The notes below the pieces were generated by a model that saw nothing but the letters and a program-made list of their open reading frames with translations, ran no database searches and was not told the DNA's origin. Shown here in pieces: positions 38,922-49,437 of a stretch of DNA of 64,000 nucleotides. Where the stretch lies: assembly GCA_025174535.1 (NCBI GenBank), contig JALBUN010000017.1, forward strand, positions 654,132 to 718,131, in the 5' to 3' direction. The stretch's first letter is position 1, and each line of letters opens with the position of its first letter. This DNA is from Cantharellus purpuraceus (lineage: Eukaryota > Basidiomycota > Agaricomycetes > Cantharellales > Hydnaceae). The position numbers and the translations under genes are program-made.

Positions 38922-41900
38922 TTAGTGTGAACTCCACCATTGGACACTTGTGTGCCCAATCTTTCTGATCACTTCGTACAATGGTACAAAGTATTTGGCC
39001 AATGGAACGATTTGCTCGTTCTGTCACTCCATCCATTTGCAGATGGAACACTGTGGACATGAGGAGTTTCACTCCCATTATCTGCTGTAGTTCACACCAA
39101 AAGATAGATGTGAATTTTGAATCTCAATCAGACACGATTGAGTCTGGTACACTGTGAAGGCATATAACTTCTTTAAGGAATAGCCATGCTACTCCTTTCA
39201 CTGTCACATGCATGTTCGTAGGTATTATATGTACCTGTGATGTGAAGTGATCTATGACTACCAGTAGGTAGTCATAGTCATTCAATTTTGGTAATGGACC
39301 CATAAAGTCCATACCTATCACTTGCCAGGGCCGCTCCAGCACTGGCAAGCTATGAAGAAGCCCTGTGGGTTTCTTCGTACTGTCTTTATTCATTTGGCAC
39401 TTCTGGTCATGCCTGGCCACCAGTACAACCGTCAAATGTAATTTGTGGTCTTTAGTTGACCAAAATGGCCAACTACTTGGTGTGCATGGTCAATTATTAT
39501 CTCAACCAGCCTCCTCCCTTCAGGAATGCTGAGTGGGGTATACAGACGACATTGCATTTGTATATATTTTTGGTCCATATTAGACTGTCATGCACACTGA
39601 ATCATGCATGCTCTTTAGGTGCTTCCAGCACCTTAGAAAGGACAGTATCCTTTCTATATGTGCCTTGTACAATCTGCATGAGGTTGATCCCATGCTCGAC
39701 ATGGGATTGCAATGGTGTTCTGTCATCATCTGATGACATCACTCCAACATCCTCTATTTCTTTAGAGGAATTAGAATCATAATTCAATGATTCTGTTTGA
39801 ACATTGAGTGCTTCAGCTTCTAGTGCTCTGTTTTCTTTTTTCTCAAGCAGTCACCTTTGGGTGACTGCTGCTGTCCTGATCTCAATAAACCATTCTGTGG
39901 GGGGCAGTTCTCCTTCAGGGTCGAGACGTACATTTGCATTCATGTAGATGTAGTTGGGATGACTCTCTGTTGGGGAGTCATCAGTATAGTAGCATGATAC
40001 AATCCGCTACTTTGTTCTCTACCCCATCTATATGCAGGGTAGTAAAGTTGAAATGGGATAAGAACTCCCACCACCTAATCTGTCTAGGAGACAGGTTCTT
40101 TTGGGTCTCAAAGTATTTGAGATCCTTGTGGTCAGCTACTAGGACAAACTTTTGTCCTAGTAGCTTATCTTCCCATCTCATTAGGGCTTCAAGCACAGCT
40201 ATAGTCTCGTGCTCATGGGTCTTATAGTGCTGTTATGCAGCACTAAATTTCTTGGATAGAAATCTGGCAGGCCAACAGGTCTGCCAATCTTTTCCTTGCC
40301 CATAGATGGCTCCAACTCCAGTTTTGGAGCTGTCAGTAATAAGCCAAATAGTATTGGGATTATTAACATTGATGGGCTTCAATATTGGAGCCCTACACAC
40401 TAGGAGCTTGATGCTTTTGAAGCATTTCTCCAGCAGCGGTGTCCATAAGAATGGATGATTATTATGAGCACAACCCAATAAAGGGGTTGTGTATGCAGTT
40501 ATATCTGGCATATAGTGTGCCAGATACTGCACTAGTCCAAGAAAATGTTGGACTTCATGGTACAACCTAGGTCATCTCCACTCTCATATTTGCTACATTT
40601 TATCAGTGTCTGCATGCACACCTTGGTCATTTATTAGGTGACCAAGGCAATCCATACTTGTTGAGTATAGATTGATCTTATCCTTGCTCAGGAACATATG
40701 TGCTTTCCTGAGCTCAGTGAACACCATCTCTAGGTGGTGTTTGTGCTCTCGTATAGTATGAGAGTACACAAATATGTTGTCCAGATATACATGGACGAAT
40801 CTTCTGATATATTCTTGAAAGATGGCAGTCATGAGTCCCTGAAATGTTGAGGGGGCATTGCAGTCCCCTTGCTGCATGACTTGACTGACAAATGTCCCCA
40901 AGATGGTTGCAAACACCATCTTGGGTATATCCATCAGTCTGACATATCTGTTTGCATGCCTCAGACGTATCAAGTTTAGATCGATATGTACAGCAGGCAA
41001 CATCGTGGCTGATGTTGTCCTGATTGGGGAAGGGCGTTATGTCCTTCACCGTATTATCATTCTGTTTGTGCAAGTCGAACACAGTGCAGAGCTTCCCATT
41101 TTTTTTTGGGAATGCATAGCATTGGTACAGCCTGCCAGGCTGTAGCCAATAACCACCATTTAGCAGTGGTGTATCACAGAACTTTCTCTGAAAGTTCTGC
41201 TCAGTAGTGCTTTGGACACTTAGGCAAGCAATAATGTATTCACTTGTCAGGATCCACAAGATTAATCTCATGGTTAACTTCCCTAAATGGGGGAAGTTCT
41301 AAGGGTATGCTGCCAAATAGGTCAGTGTACATTTCTTTCCATTGATTTCTCAACTGAGGGATCTGACCAGCTGTGTAAGCAGTTGATCCTTAACGAGATG
41401 AAGCTATTCACATCATGCTCTTATTTGGATCCTCCATTGGGGGGTCCTTTACTGAGTCTAGTCCTTTTTTTAGGAAGGACTGCATTGTGGGTAGCTCATG
41501 TTTAGAGTTACCCCCTTGGTGTCATTTATTCATGCCAATAATCCTTCTTCATATTGAGTTTATACCCCATGACAGGGTACAAAGAGCATCAGTATTATGC
41601 TCTTCATTGGTGGGGACTTCTTCAGTTTCCATCATGATTTGGCCTGGGCCATTAATGTCCAGGCATATTCCTAGCTTTCGTAGGAATGGGGTGCTGAGTA
41701 TTACATCGTAATACTCAATGTTGGTGATATCAAAGTATTCTTCAATGTCCCAACTACCAAACTTTATGGTAGTGTGAGTACCATAATTTATGGTACTCCT
41801 GCTCCCAACACACACTAATTGCAGTGCGATGGGTTGCTCTAGCGTGAAGGTTTTCATACCTGTTACAGGTGTGAATTCAGGGGATATCATTATCCTGTCA

Positions 41901-41960
41901 CTCCCACTGTCTAATAGACAGTGAGCTAGTGTTCCACCAATCTCCCAATACCCAGAGATT
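38922..41960 (-). pseudogene. Gypsy-F Pol: protease, RT, RNase H, integrase core
   Basis: Protease LLDSGSDRIMIS (about 41920-41880) through TPFLRKLGICLDI. RT: GRLYQCYAFPKKNGKL, TVFDLHKQNDNTVKDITPF, QQGDCNAPSTFQGLM, then YLDN where the family has YxDD, so a catalytic aspartate is lost. RNase H: FLGLVQYLAHYMPD, LITDSSKTGVGAIYGQG, THEHETIAVLEALMRWEDK. Integrase: PWQVIGMDFMGPLPKL (first Asp), DSIVSD (second Asp), MDGVTERANRSIGQ (Glu). At least five frameshifts or stops separate the segments. The order and motifs are unambiguous for Ty3/gypsy. Confidence 0.88.
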
Positions 41961-42400
41961 GTTTTATTGTCTATGTGTGGTCTATCTGGTCATGCTGTCA
42001 ACTTCTGTTGGCTCCTATGATTATACATAGGTTTGGCTAATCTGTCAACACTGACAGCAGCTATATGTGGCTGTCATGATTCCCTGCTTGTTGGGAATCT
42101 TGTTGCACTACAGAAATGCACTGCATAGGTGTGCTTCAGTTTCAATAATTGGGTCGAATTCATATCACATTAGAGCAATACATTGGTGTAGCCTCCTTTT
42201 CGGGGATGTCATCTTGGTCATCCCATTCATCAGCCACTTCTATAGCTGGCATTTTTTTGTCTAGATGGTCCTTGGGATCATCCATTGCTTCTTCATGTTC
42301 TCCCTCTATGGGGAGAATCCATCTACATTGTCCTCCACTATGTGTGAGGACATGTCCTTTCAGACTGCAGCCGACCTTACATTGCCCTTTAGTTTGGGGC

Positions 42401-44118
42401 AGCTGGATCACATGTGACCTGTCTGGCCACATTCATAGCACACAATGTTACTAGTAACGTTGTTCGATCAATCACCACTCATGTGTGCTGGTGGCTTCAA
42501 TTGATAATTACCCTTGAAAAGGTAATTGTTGGAATTGGACCTGGAGCTTCCATTACAGGGTTCCAACCTTGACACACTTGCTTGTCATGAGTATGTGTTG
42601 GGAGCCATATACATGCATCCATGGGGTGTGGGGTGACTCCCTGTATTCATCATACCAGTAGTTTAATTGACTACTGGTCTATGGGTTGAGGAGGACGTGT
42701 TAGTCGCATTCTCCAGGCATTGCATACTGTGGTGGTATCATATCGCTTCCTCTATCATTTGAGCAGTTTCGTACAACTGCTCGATACTGCTAAACTCGGC
42801 ATTGAAGCCCTTCTTGAGGACTTCTTGTCTCAGAGGTTTGCGCATTGCAGTTACAAACCTCTTCCTGTACATGTATGCGTCTGGCAGCATTATCACGCAA
42901 CCCACATACTTATCTAGGTCGTTCATTAATTCATGAATGGTCCTTTGACCCTGTATTACAGAGTCAAATTTATTTGATGCATGGTGATGTGTCAGAGTGT
43001 GTAAGAATCTACGTTGCAATCCTTGGATTGCAGTTTCCAGGGTCCAGTCTTGGACTGCCCTATCATAGTGTTCTACATTCCTGTAGAACCATTCCTGGGC
43101 CTCACCTTTGAGGTGAGTGCCTAAGTACAATAGCTGAAACTTTGTACTTGATGGCCCTAGGAGATTATTCATCTTCAGCCATCGTAGCATACCTGCTACA
43201 AAGATCTTGAACTCTTTGAGATCTGTGCCTCCTGCATATTGCTCAGGAGGTGATACTTTAATGCCCACCTTGGCAAGTACAGACTTCTCTGGGTCTGTGT
43301 CTCTATTATTGACTATGGCTACTTGCACCATGCGAGTAATGCTGTTGATAGGATCAATTGTGTCCAATTGATCTGGTATGCCTTGACCTTCTTGGGTCAA
43401 TGGTGCTGATTGTTCCTTGTTATGGGGAACGTCTTCTTGAAGTACCCATTGGGTATCTTGTTGTTCATGGTGGGTGTCTCCTGAAAGGCCTGCCACTTGT
43501 ACATGCTGATAACTGTTCAGTGCATGTCACAACTGTCGATTTAAATTGACAGCCACATTGAGCTCTTGCTGGGGCCACTGCTCTCTAAACATCTGGCTGA
43601 GCTCCTGCTCTGTATGTTTAGCCTTCTGTTCGAGGGCTAATCTATGTTTACAAGAAGCCTCAACTTCTCATTGTTTCCATAGCTTGATCTCTTGATCGAG
43701 CTCCTTTGCCATAGATTGAGGAGTTTCCTCTTCAATCTGGATCAGTAATCCTTGCCTCACTGGGATTACTGGGTCTCTAATTCCCTCCATTGGGGGAATT
43801 TCTGTCTAACTGATCATTCAGTTGGACCCTCTCACCCCAGGGAGGTCCAGACTCTCCAGATTCAGATTCTTGTCAAGAATCTGATCTTTGGCGATGTGAC
43901 TTGCATCGCTCAGAGTTCTCTTGGAGTGATTTTAACATTGTTCCTAGCTCTGAAATTTGCTGCCCCATAGTAGTGGCAGCATACCCTGCTTCAGCAGCCA
44001 TCTTAGCTGCCTGAGCACTAGCTTTGCTAATGCTCTTCATCTCATATTGATTATGCATGAGTTGTTCAGTCAATCTTGTGATTGACCTGTGGGTTACACA
44101 CCGCTCTGTGCTGCACAA
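42401..44118 (-). pseudogene. Gypsy-F Gag with CCHC knuckle
   Basis: N-terminal helix 44118-43873 (MHNQYEMKSISKASAQAAKM). Main capsid ORF 43496-42738 (SPPEQYAGGTDLKEFKIFV, LLYLGTHLKGEAQEWFYRN, TLEGxIQGLQRRF-like region, AQMIEEAI). Zinc knuckle at about 42440-42400 reads CYECGQTGHM, stop, SSC, where the stop (TGA, plus 42408-42410) is at an Arg position. This spacing is C-x2-C-x4-H-x4-C. Frame lost between 43870 and 43500. Confidence 0.85.
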
Positions 44119-44149
44119 TTCCCTAGTAGAAGTATTGCTACTTCTACTT

Positions 44150-44417
44150 GCTACTTGTACTTGTGCTCATATATTGAGCACGTTCCTTTCCTTTAAGAAT
44201 GTTGGAGACAGTGGATGACTGTCTCCTCCTTTCTTCTCTAATCGAAGAACCACTCGATGAAGGGTTCTTGTTTGACAGACGATCTATTGTGCAATTGTCT
44301 GTGCAGTCTCATGATCGTGGCAACTCTCTTCTAGAGTCTTCTTTACGAGAAGTCCCTATGACTTCTCTAGGGATTATACTTATATGTTATAGTAAGTAAG
44401 TACCTTGGGTACTTACA
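44150..44417 (-). repeat. Gypsy-F 5' LTR / leader (boundaries uncertain)
   Basis: The minus strand begins TGTAAGTACCCAAGG at 44417, matching the LTR start at 34573, and runs to the gag region. It is rich in perfect inverted repeats (for example arms around 44206-44225 and 44317-44340). I cannot place the LTR end or primer site. Confidence 0.4.
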
Positions 44418-45229
44418 GAAACTCCTCATGTCCACAGTGTTCCATCCACAAACAGATGGAGCAACGGAATGAGCAAATCGTTCCATTGGCCAAATACTTC
44501 ATACTGTTATATGAAGTGATCAGAAAGATTGGGCACACAAGTGTCCAATGGTGGAGTTCACACTAAACTCCAACATAAGCTCAACAACAGGGTTTACTCC
44601 ATTTGAGCTTAACTATGGGTATATGCCTAGAATAGGCATGCCCATGAACAATGACACCAAGTTCAAGGGTGTCAAACAATTCACACAGCAGGCTCAAACA
44701 AACCTGCTAGCAGTGCATGATGCAATTATAGAAAGTCACGTTGTTTGGATGTTTCATGCCAATAAGAAATGTTGGGAAGGTTCAACCTTCCAGAGAGGTG
44801 ACAAAGTCTACCTCTCAATGAAAAACTTGACTCTACCTAAGGGTAGAACTAGTGCCCAAGTATATCAGGCCCTATAAAGTAATTGAAGCCCATAATAAAG
44901 CTTCAACAGTGACACTGGAACTGCCACCAGAACTGACTAGTAGGCACATTATGCCTACATTCCACATCAGTCTCATTTGACCATATGTGCTGAATGATGA
45001 GATGAGATTCCCAAAACAGGAAGCAAAGTCATTTTACAATGTTGGGAACGATGACAAGCAAGAGTGGCTCATTGATGGATAAGCAATAAAGAACTTGAAT
45101 TTCAAGTTCTATGGACAGTGGGAGATGTCACCTGGGAACCTTACACATTGTGTAAGGACCTAGAAGCTCTAGACAATTATTTAGAGCTTTGAGGGGTGAC
45201 TCGCATGCAAGAACTACCTCATAGACATA
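44418..45229 (+). pseudogene. Inverted gypsy-F integrase fragment
   Basis: The plus strand repeats the gypsy-F integrase region found on the minus strand at about 36880-37519 plus 38922-39070: VEFTLNSNISSTTGFTPFEL, KKCWEGSTFQRGDKVYL and on to the post-pol spacer. About 97% identical by eye. It lacks LTR-B, so it shows the empty insertion site. Both ends are abrupt; the left end abuts the gypsy-F LTR, giving a head-to-head inverted arrangement. Confidence 0.88.
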
Positions 45230-45426
45230 AATGCAGTGTTAGATTATTTAGAAACTCAGAGAAGCTTCCTCGTACTGCTCCGCCAAATTGGACACCTCCC
45301 TCGCCATCACTTTCACCATGCCGTCCCCATCCATAGTAGCCACATATACTAACAGAACCCCCATCTGAGCAACGCCGCAGGAGTTGCGCCTTTGCGCATT
45401 TCTACACCTGTGATCTGGGTTAGAAA
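45230..45426. other. Short non-repeat segment, possible host coding fragment (minus)
   Basis: Does not match other repeats in the window. On the minus strand one frame reads GVAQMGVLLVYVATMDGDG and VMAREVSNLAEQYEEAS before a stop, which looks protein-like, but another frame is also open and neither is recognised. It is the only host-like sequence between gypsy-F and copia-H. Confidence 0.2.
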
Positions 45427-45515
45427 CATAGAAAAAACTATATTATTACTTTTAGGCGGAGCTTAGAATTTACAGTGAACTCATACTATGTCAGAATATA
45501 CTCTACTTTTTAACA
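45427..45515 (-). repeat. Copia-H 3' LTR
   Basis: The minus strand starts TGTTAAAAAGTAGAG after a purine tract (ctggagtgggag). About 80 nt are nearly identical to 50700-50785; the distal end diverges before a clear TG...CA boundary. Confidence 0.75.
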
Positions 45516-46180
45516 CTCCCACTCCAGTGAACTGTCATTCCCAACTTCAAGACAAAATGTTCATGTTTCACCTTCCCAAGGCTTTCCGTCATAATATCCA
45601 CTGTCATCTCATTTGTTTGGCAATATCTGACCTGTAATTGACCGGATGCGACCACTTCTCTGATATAATGGTATCTCACTGCGATATGCTTCATTCACAG
45701 ATGATTTCCAGGATTCTGAATTAACGTGAGAGCTCCCTGGTTGTCACATTGCAGTTCTGTGGGTTCATTCTGTTTGTGTCCAAGTTCATCCAGTAATTGT
45801 CTGAGCCAGATTGCTTCTTGAGTGGCATGACTTGTGGCAATATACTCGGCTTTGGTACTTGACAGTGTGGGTGAAGATTGGATCTTACTGCTCCAGCTAA
45901 CCGCAGCGCCTCCCATCAGAAACACATAGCCTGCAGTTGATTGACGAGTATCCGTATTGCCAGCCCAGTCTGAATCTGAGTATCCATGCAGAAGTTGCAA
46001 GACAAGTCCACCATCCATTGCATTTGAGTTGCACCTCAATATGTGGTCTCTGGTTCCAATGAGGTAACGTACTATGCGTTTTGCTTCAAGCCAGTGCCAT
46101 TGTCCTGGGTTTGTGGTGAATTTGCTTAGTGTTCCCACAGCAAATGCAATATCAGGCCGTGTTCCTAGCATCACCCACAT
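45503..46180 (-). pseudogene. Copia-H RT end and RNase H
   Basis: MLGTRPDIAFAVGTLSKFTT, HWLEAKRIVRYLIGTRD, YSDSDWAGNTDTRQSTAGY, SSTKAEYIATSHATQEAIW, LQCDNQGALTLIQNP, then a TGA (plus 45695-45697) at the expected Arg before MKHIAVRYHYIRE, ending QTNEMTVDIMTESLGK. Apart from that stop the domain is well preserved. Confidence 0.9.
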
Positions 46181-46412
46181 CAATCCTCCAACCACATCAA
46201 TCCTCCAACCACATCAATCCTCCAACCACATCAATCCTCCAACCACATCAATCCTCCAACCACATCAATCCTCCAACCACATCAATCCTCCAACCACATC
46301 AATCCTCCAACCACATCAATCCTCCAACCACATCAATCCTCCAACCACATCAATCCTCCAACCACATCAATCCTCCAACCACATCAATCCTCCAACCACA
46401 TCAATCCTCCAA
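46181..46412. repeat. 17-nt minisatellite, 13 full units, within copia-H pol
   Basis: The unit caatcctccaaccacat is repeated 13 times without a visible change (46181-46401), plus an 11-nt partial unit. The ancestral single unit encodes part of the GGLMW motif of RT/RNase H. The 221-nt expansion is not divisible by three and breaks the reading frame. Confidence 0.95.
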
Positions 46413-46820
46413 TGAGGTTTGCATATGGTGTCTTCTTCATCTCATTTATCTCCACTGACGATGTTGGACAGTCATCCACAGATAATTTGGTGCCGGCAGT
46501 GAGCGGGGTTGGTGCAGGCTTGGCATTGGTGAGTCCAAAGCATGCTCCCAACTCCTCGAGTTTGTGACAGCATGATGGCCCCTTTCTCACAGGTGATTTG
46601 CATGCCAAGGATGTACCTTGCATCTCCAAGGTCCTTCAGTTTGAATTGCTCGCCCAGGTGTGTTTTGTGCATTCGCATGGTTGTGAGGCAGTTTCTGAAC
46701 ATGAGCATATCATCAACATATACCGCCAAGTAGACTATGGCATCTCCATGTTGAAAGACATATATGCAAAAGTCAGAGTTGCAGTGGTGATACCCAATTT
46801 GCTCCAAAGCAGAGTTCAGT
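46413..46820 (-). pseudogene. Copia-H RT, C-terminal half with YVDD
   Basis: LNSALEQIGYHHCNSDFCIY, then VYLAVYVDDMLMF (catalytic YVDD), GEQFKLKDLGDARYILGMQI, then a frame change to GACFGLTNAKPAPTPLT and TPYANLIGGLMW, where the minisatellite begins. Confidence 0.9.
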
Positions 46821-46825
46821 AGGTC

Positions 46826-47365
46826 TGTTATGACTATATTCATTAACACCCAGATCCCCATCCGATCCACTCAGATCCCCACACATATGAAATCTATACT
46901 CCATTTGGAAACCGCTACATCTCCATTTACCTGTCCGATTGTCACCGCCGATTCCGCCCATCCACCTCTGGTTCCGATTGATGCATCAGCATCACCATAG
47001 GAACCCGGACATCCGTCCCCGTCGGACTTGGACATACTCATGTAGGGCCGTCAGCCTCGGAGACCCATCACCGGAGTAATTATTATTAGATTTCAAATAT
47101 GTATTTAAGTTGCCCGACTGGGGACTTCATTCCCCAGTTCGAATATCGAATCACGCCTAGCTCCTACATCCGATCCTAACTCTCTAAGTCATGCTCCGTC
47201 TCCGAAATCTCGGACACTGGTATTAGTGAGGGCGCAGCACATAAGCTGAAGCCAAGTCCGTTCCGACCCCCACGATGTACTCCGACCCCGACCCAACCTC
47301 CGACCCTAACTCCAACCCAACCTCCGATCCAAACTCCGACCCCCAATCGGACCTAGTGCATAACA
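46826..47365 (-). repeat. Solo LTR-D in copia-H RT, TSD aggtc
   Basis: 540 nt, TGTTATGACTATATTC...CTAGTGCATAACA in plus orientation. Exact 5-bp duplication aggtc at 46821-46825 and 47366-47370. Removing the LTR and one repeat rejoins RT between QASRVWND and LNSALEQIG in frame. Confidence 0.95.
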
Positions 47366-47370
47366 AGGTC

Positions 47371-48534
47371 ATTCCAAACTCGTGAGGCTTGCTTGAGTCC
47401 GTAGAGTGATTGTTGCAGTCGCTTGATCTTTCCAGCCCCTTCAATACCATCAGGAAGGCAAAGGTAAATCTCTTCCTCTAAAGGGCCATTCAGAAATGCT
47501 GTTTCCACATCTAGCTGATGAATGTGCTGCAAATTTTCCTTTAGTGCGAGTGCAAGAAGCAATTGGAGTGACATTAGCTTGACCACAGGAGCAAATGTCT
47601 CATCATAATCAAGACCTGGCATCTGGGAGAATCCCTTTGCAACGAGGCAAGCCTTGAATTTTTCTACACTACCATCTGCATTTTGCTTGACTTTCAGGAT
47701 GATTTTAGCACCGATGGCCTTGTGTCCTGGTGGGAGAATTGCATCAACCCACATTCCATTGTCTGCAAGTGCCTGTAGTTCCTTTTCAACAGCTGGTTTC
47801 CAGATCTCTTCCCAATCAGGTCCTTGCATGGCTTCACAGAGAGACTGGAGTTCATTGCAGCTTCTGGTGGACATTGCTGCTGCTGTGGCAGTGAAGGTGA
47901 CCTCAGCAAATTGGTCTGGTAAGTCCATTCCTTCTTCTACAGGTTCCTCTGCTATGATGTCTTGTGTGTGCTGAGACTCACAGATTTTCCAGGTTGGACG
48001 TATGGTGTGGTGTTGTGGGAGCTCTTGTGCTGGTCCCAATAGATCCATTTCAGTGTGACGTCTGCATGGGACACTTGCAGGGGGCATTGGTTCTACATGA
48101 TCTGCCAAGGTGAGTGGGGCCTCTGGTGTGTCTATGTCTGCTCCCACTGAATCATGGGTGGACAATGCTGCATCATCAGATTCATCGGTATTCTCTCCTG
48201 GAGACATCCTGGGGTTCATGACTTCATTTGGCCAATGGAATTGTAACTTTTCTGTTCGATGGCCATTCTTGGGTATGTGTGTGTGTTCGTCAAAAACAAC
48301 ATCACGAGACTTGATGATCTTACGTCTGTCAGGGTCCCAGAGATGGTAAGCTTTAGTTCCTATCATGTAGCCCATCATGATACACTTTTGTGTTTTTGAA
48401 TCTAGCTTTTTGCACTTATGTTTGGGAAGATGCACATATGCTGAGCATCCAAAGGGGCGAAGACCCACAATCCAAGGCTTTTGGCTGGTCCATGCTTCAT
48501 GAGGGGTGTGATCAGCTAGTGCTGTCATTGGGCT
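47371..48534 (-). pseudogene. Copia-H integrase C-terminus and RT N-terminal half
   Basis: HTPHEAWTSQKPWIVGLRPF, GCSAYVHLPKHKCKKLDSKT, KIIKSRDVVFDEH (integrase end), an acidic linker, then RT: NGMWVDAILPPGHKAIGAK, KARLVAKGFSQ-like region, YDETFAPVVKLMSLQ, HQLDVETAFLNGPLEEEIYL and QSLYGLKQASRVWND. Uninterrupted for 391 codons. Confidence 0.92.
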
Positions 48535-49437
48535 TCAATTGATAAGATAAGTCGCTGTGCCAACCACTTCTGCCCAGAAACCATCTGAGAGTGTGGTGGA
48601 GAGGAGCATGCTGTGAGCTTGTTCAACTAGGGTCCGGTTCATTTTTTCAGCTAGTCCATTCTGTTCAGGTGTGTCTGGTGCCATTGTTTCATGAAAGATA
48701 CCACTTGTTTTTAAAAATGTTTTGAACTGTTGATCAACATACTTGCCACCATTATCTGTGCATAGGCATTTGATCTTGCATCCAGTTTCAGTTTCAACCA
48801 TTGACTTGAACTCTATGAAGGCTGTGAAGGCGTCGGACTTCCTTTGAAGGAAATAGAGGGAAAGGTGGTGTGTATTGTCATCTATGAATGTAATGAAATA
48901 TTTCTTTCCACCAAAAGATGTGGGGAAAGGTCTGCAGAGATCTGAGTGGATCAGGTCAAGTTTATTGCGGGCATGCTTCCCTGATTTAGGGAAGGGTAAG
49001 CGACGTTGCTTTCCTTTTATGCAGGGTTTGCAGAAACTGACACTTCCTTGTACAGCATCCACTCCTTCCACAAGACCCTTATCAACAAGTCATTTTATAT
49101 TGTCAATGCCAAGGTGTCCAAGGCGGCAGTGGAGTAGGTTTATGTCAATGATGCGTAACACTCCTGCAAGATTGGCATTTGCCGCTGAAGTGAGGGGTTT
49201 GCCCTTGAGGCGGTAAAGTCCACTGGATGTTCTTCTGGCTTCTGCAACAGCTCTGAGTGTTGGCTTATAGATGATCTGGCAGTTTGGGCCATCGAACTCC
49301 ACCTTGTGGTCCCATTGGGTGAGGTGTGAGACTGATGAGGGTTGCTGCAAGCTCAGGGACATATAGGGTGTCTGGTAAAGTGGCCTTAAATAATTTGCCA
49401 TTGACTTCCATATTGTAACACAGGGAGCCTCTCCCAC
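48535..49437 (-). pseudogene. Copia-H Gag-pre-integrase and integrase core
   Basis: GLYRLKGKPLTSAANANL and LLHCRLGHLGIDNIK (pre-integrase His motif), TGA at plus 49090-49092, then SFCKPCIKGKQRRLPFP, LDLIHSDLCRPFPTS (first Asp), CLCTDNGGKYVDQQF (second Asp), PEQNGLAEKMNRTLVEQAH (Glu) and a TGA at 48535-48537 in YLIN-x-SPM, where copia elements have Arg. Confidence 0.92.

Larger units (their letters stand above)
34496..44417 (-). mobile_element. Gypsy-F: Ty3/gypsy element with post-pol ORF and hairpin-saturated sequence
   Basis: Minus-strand order: LTR/leader (44417-44150), gag (44118-42401), protease (41960-41549), RT (41271-40569), RNase H (40565-39981), integrase (39435-38922, continuing 37519-36885 beyond a solo LTR), post-pol ORF (36466-34618), polypurine tract (34586-34574), LTR fragment (34573-34496). 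Both ends show TGTAAG-ACTCAAGG type starts. Pol is broken by stops and frameshifts. The sequence is packed with perfect short inverted repeats (see findings). A second, inverted piece of the family lies at 44418-45229. Confidence 0.8.

Noticed and set aside
46074..46458. Repeat protein of HINPPTTSILQPHQSSN units
   Set aside because: Translation of the 17-nt minisatellite in the antisense strand of copia pol; all three frames give the same peptide because 17 is not divisible by three.
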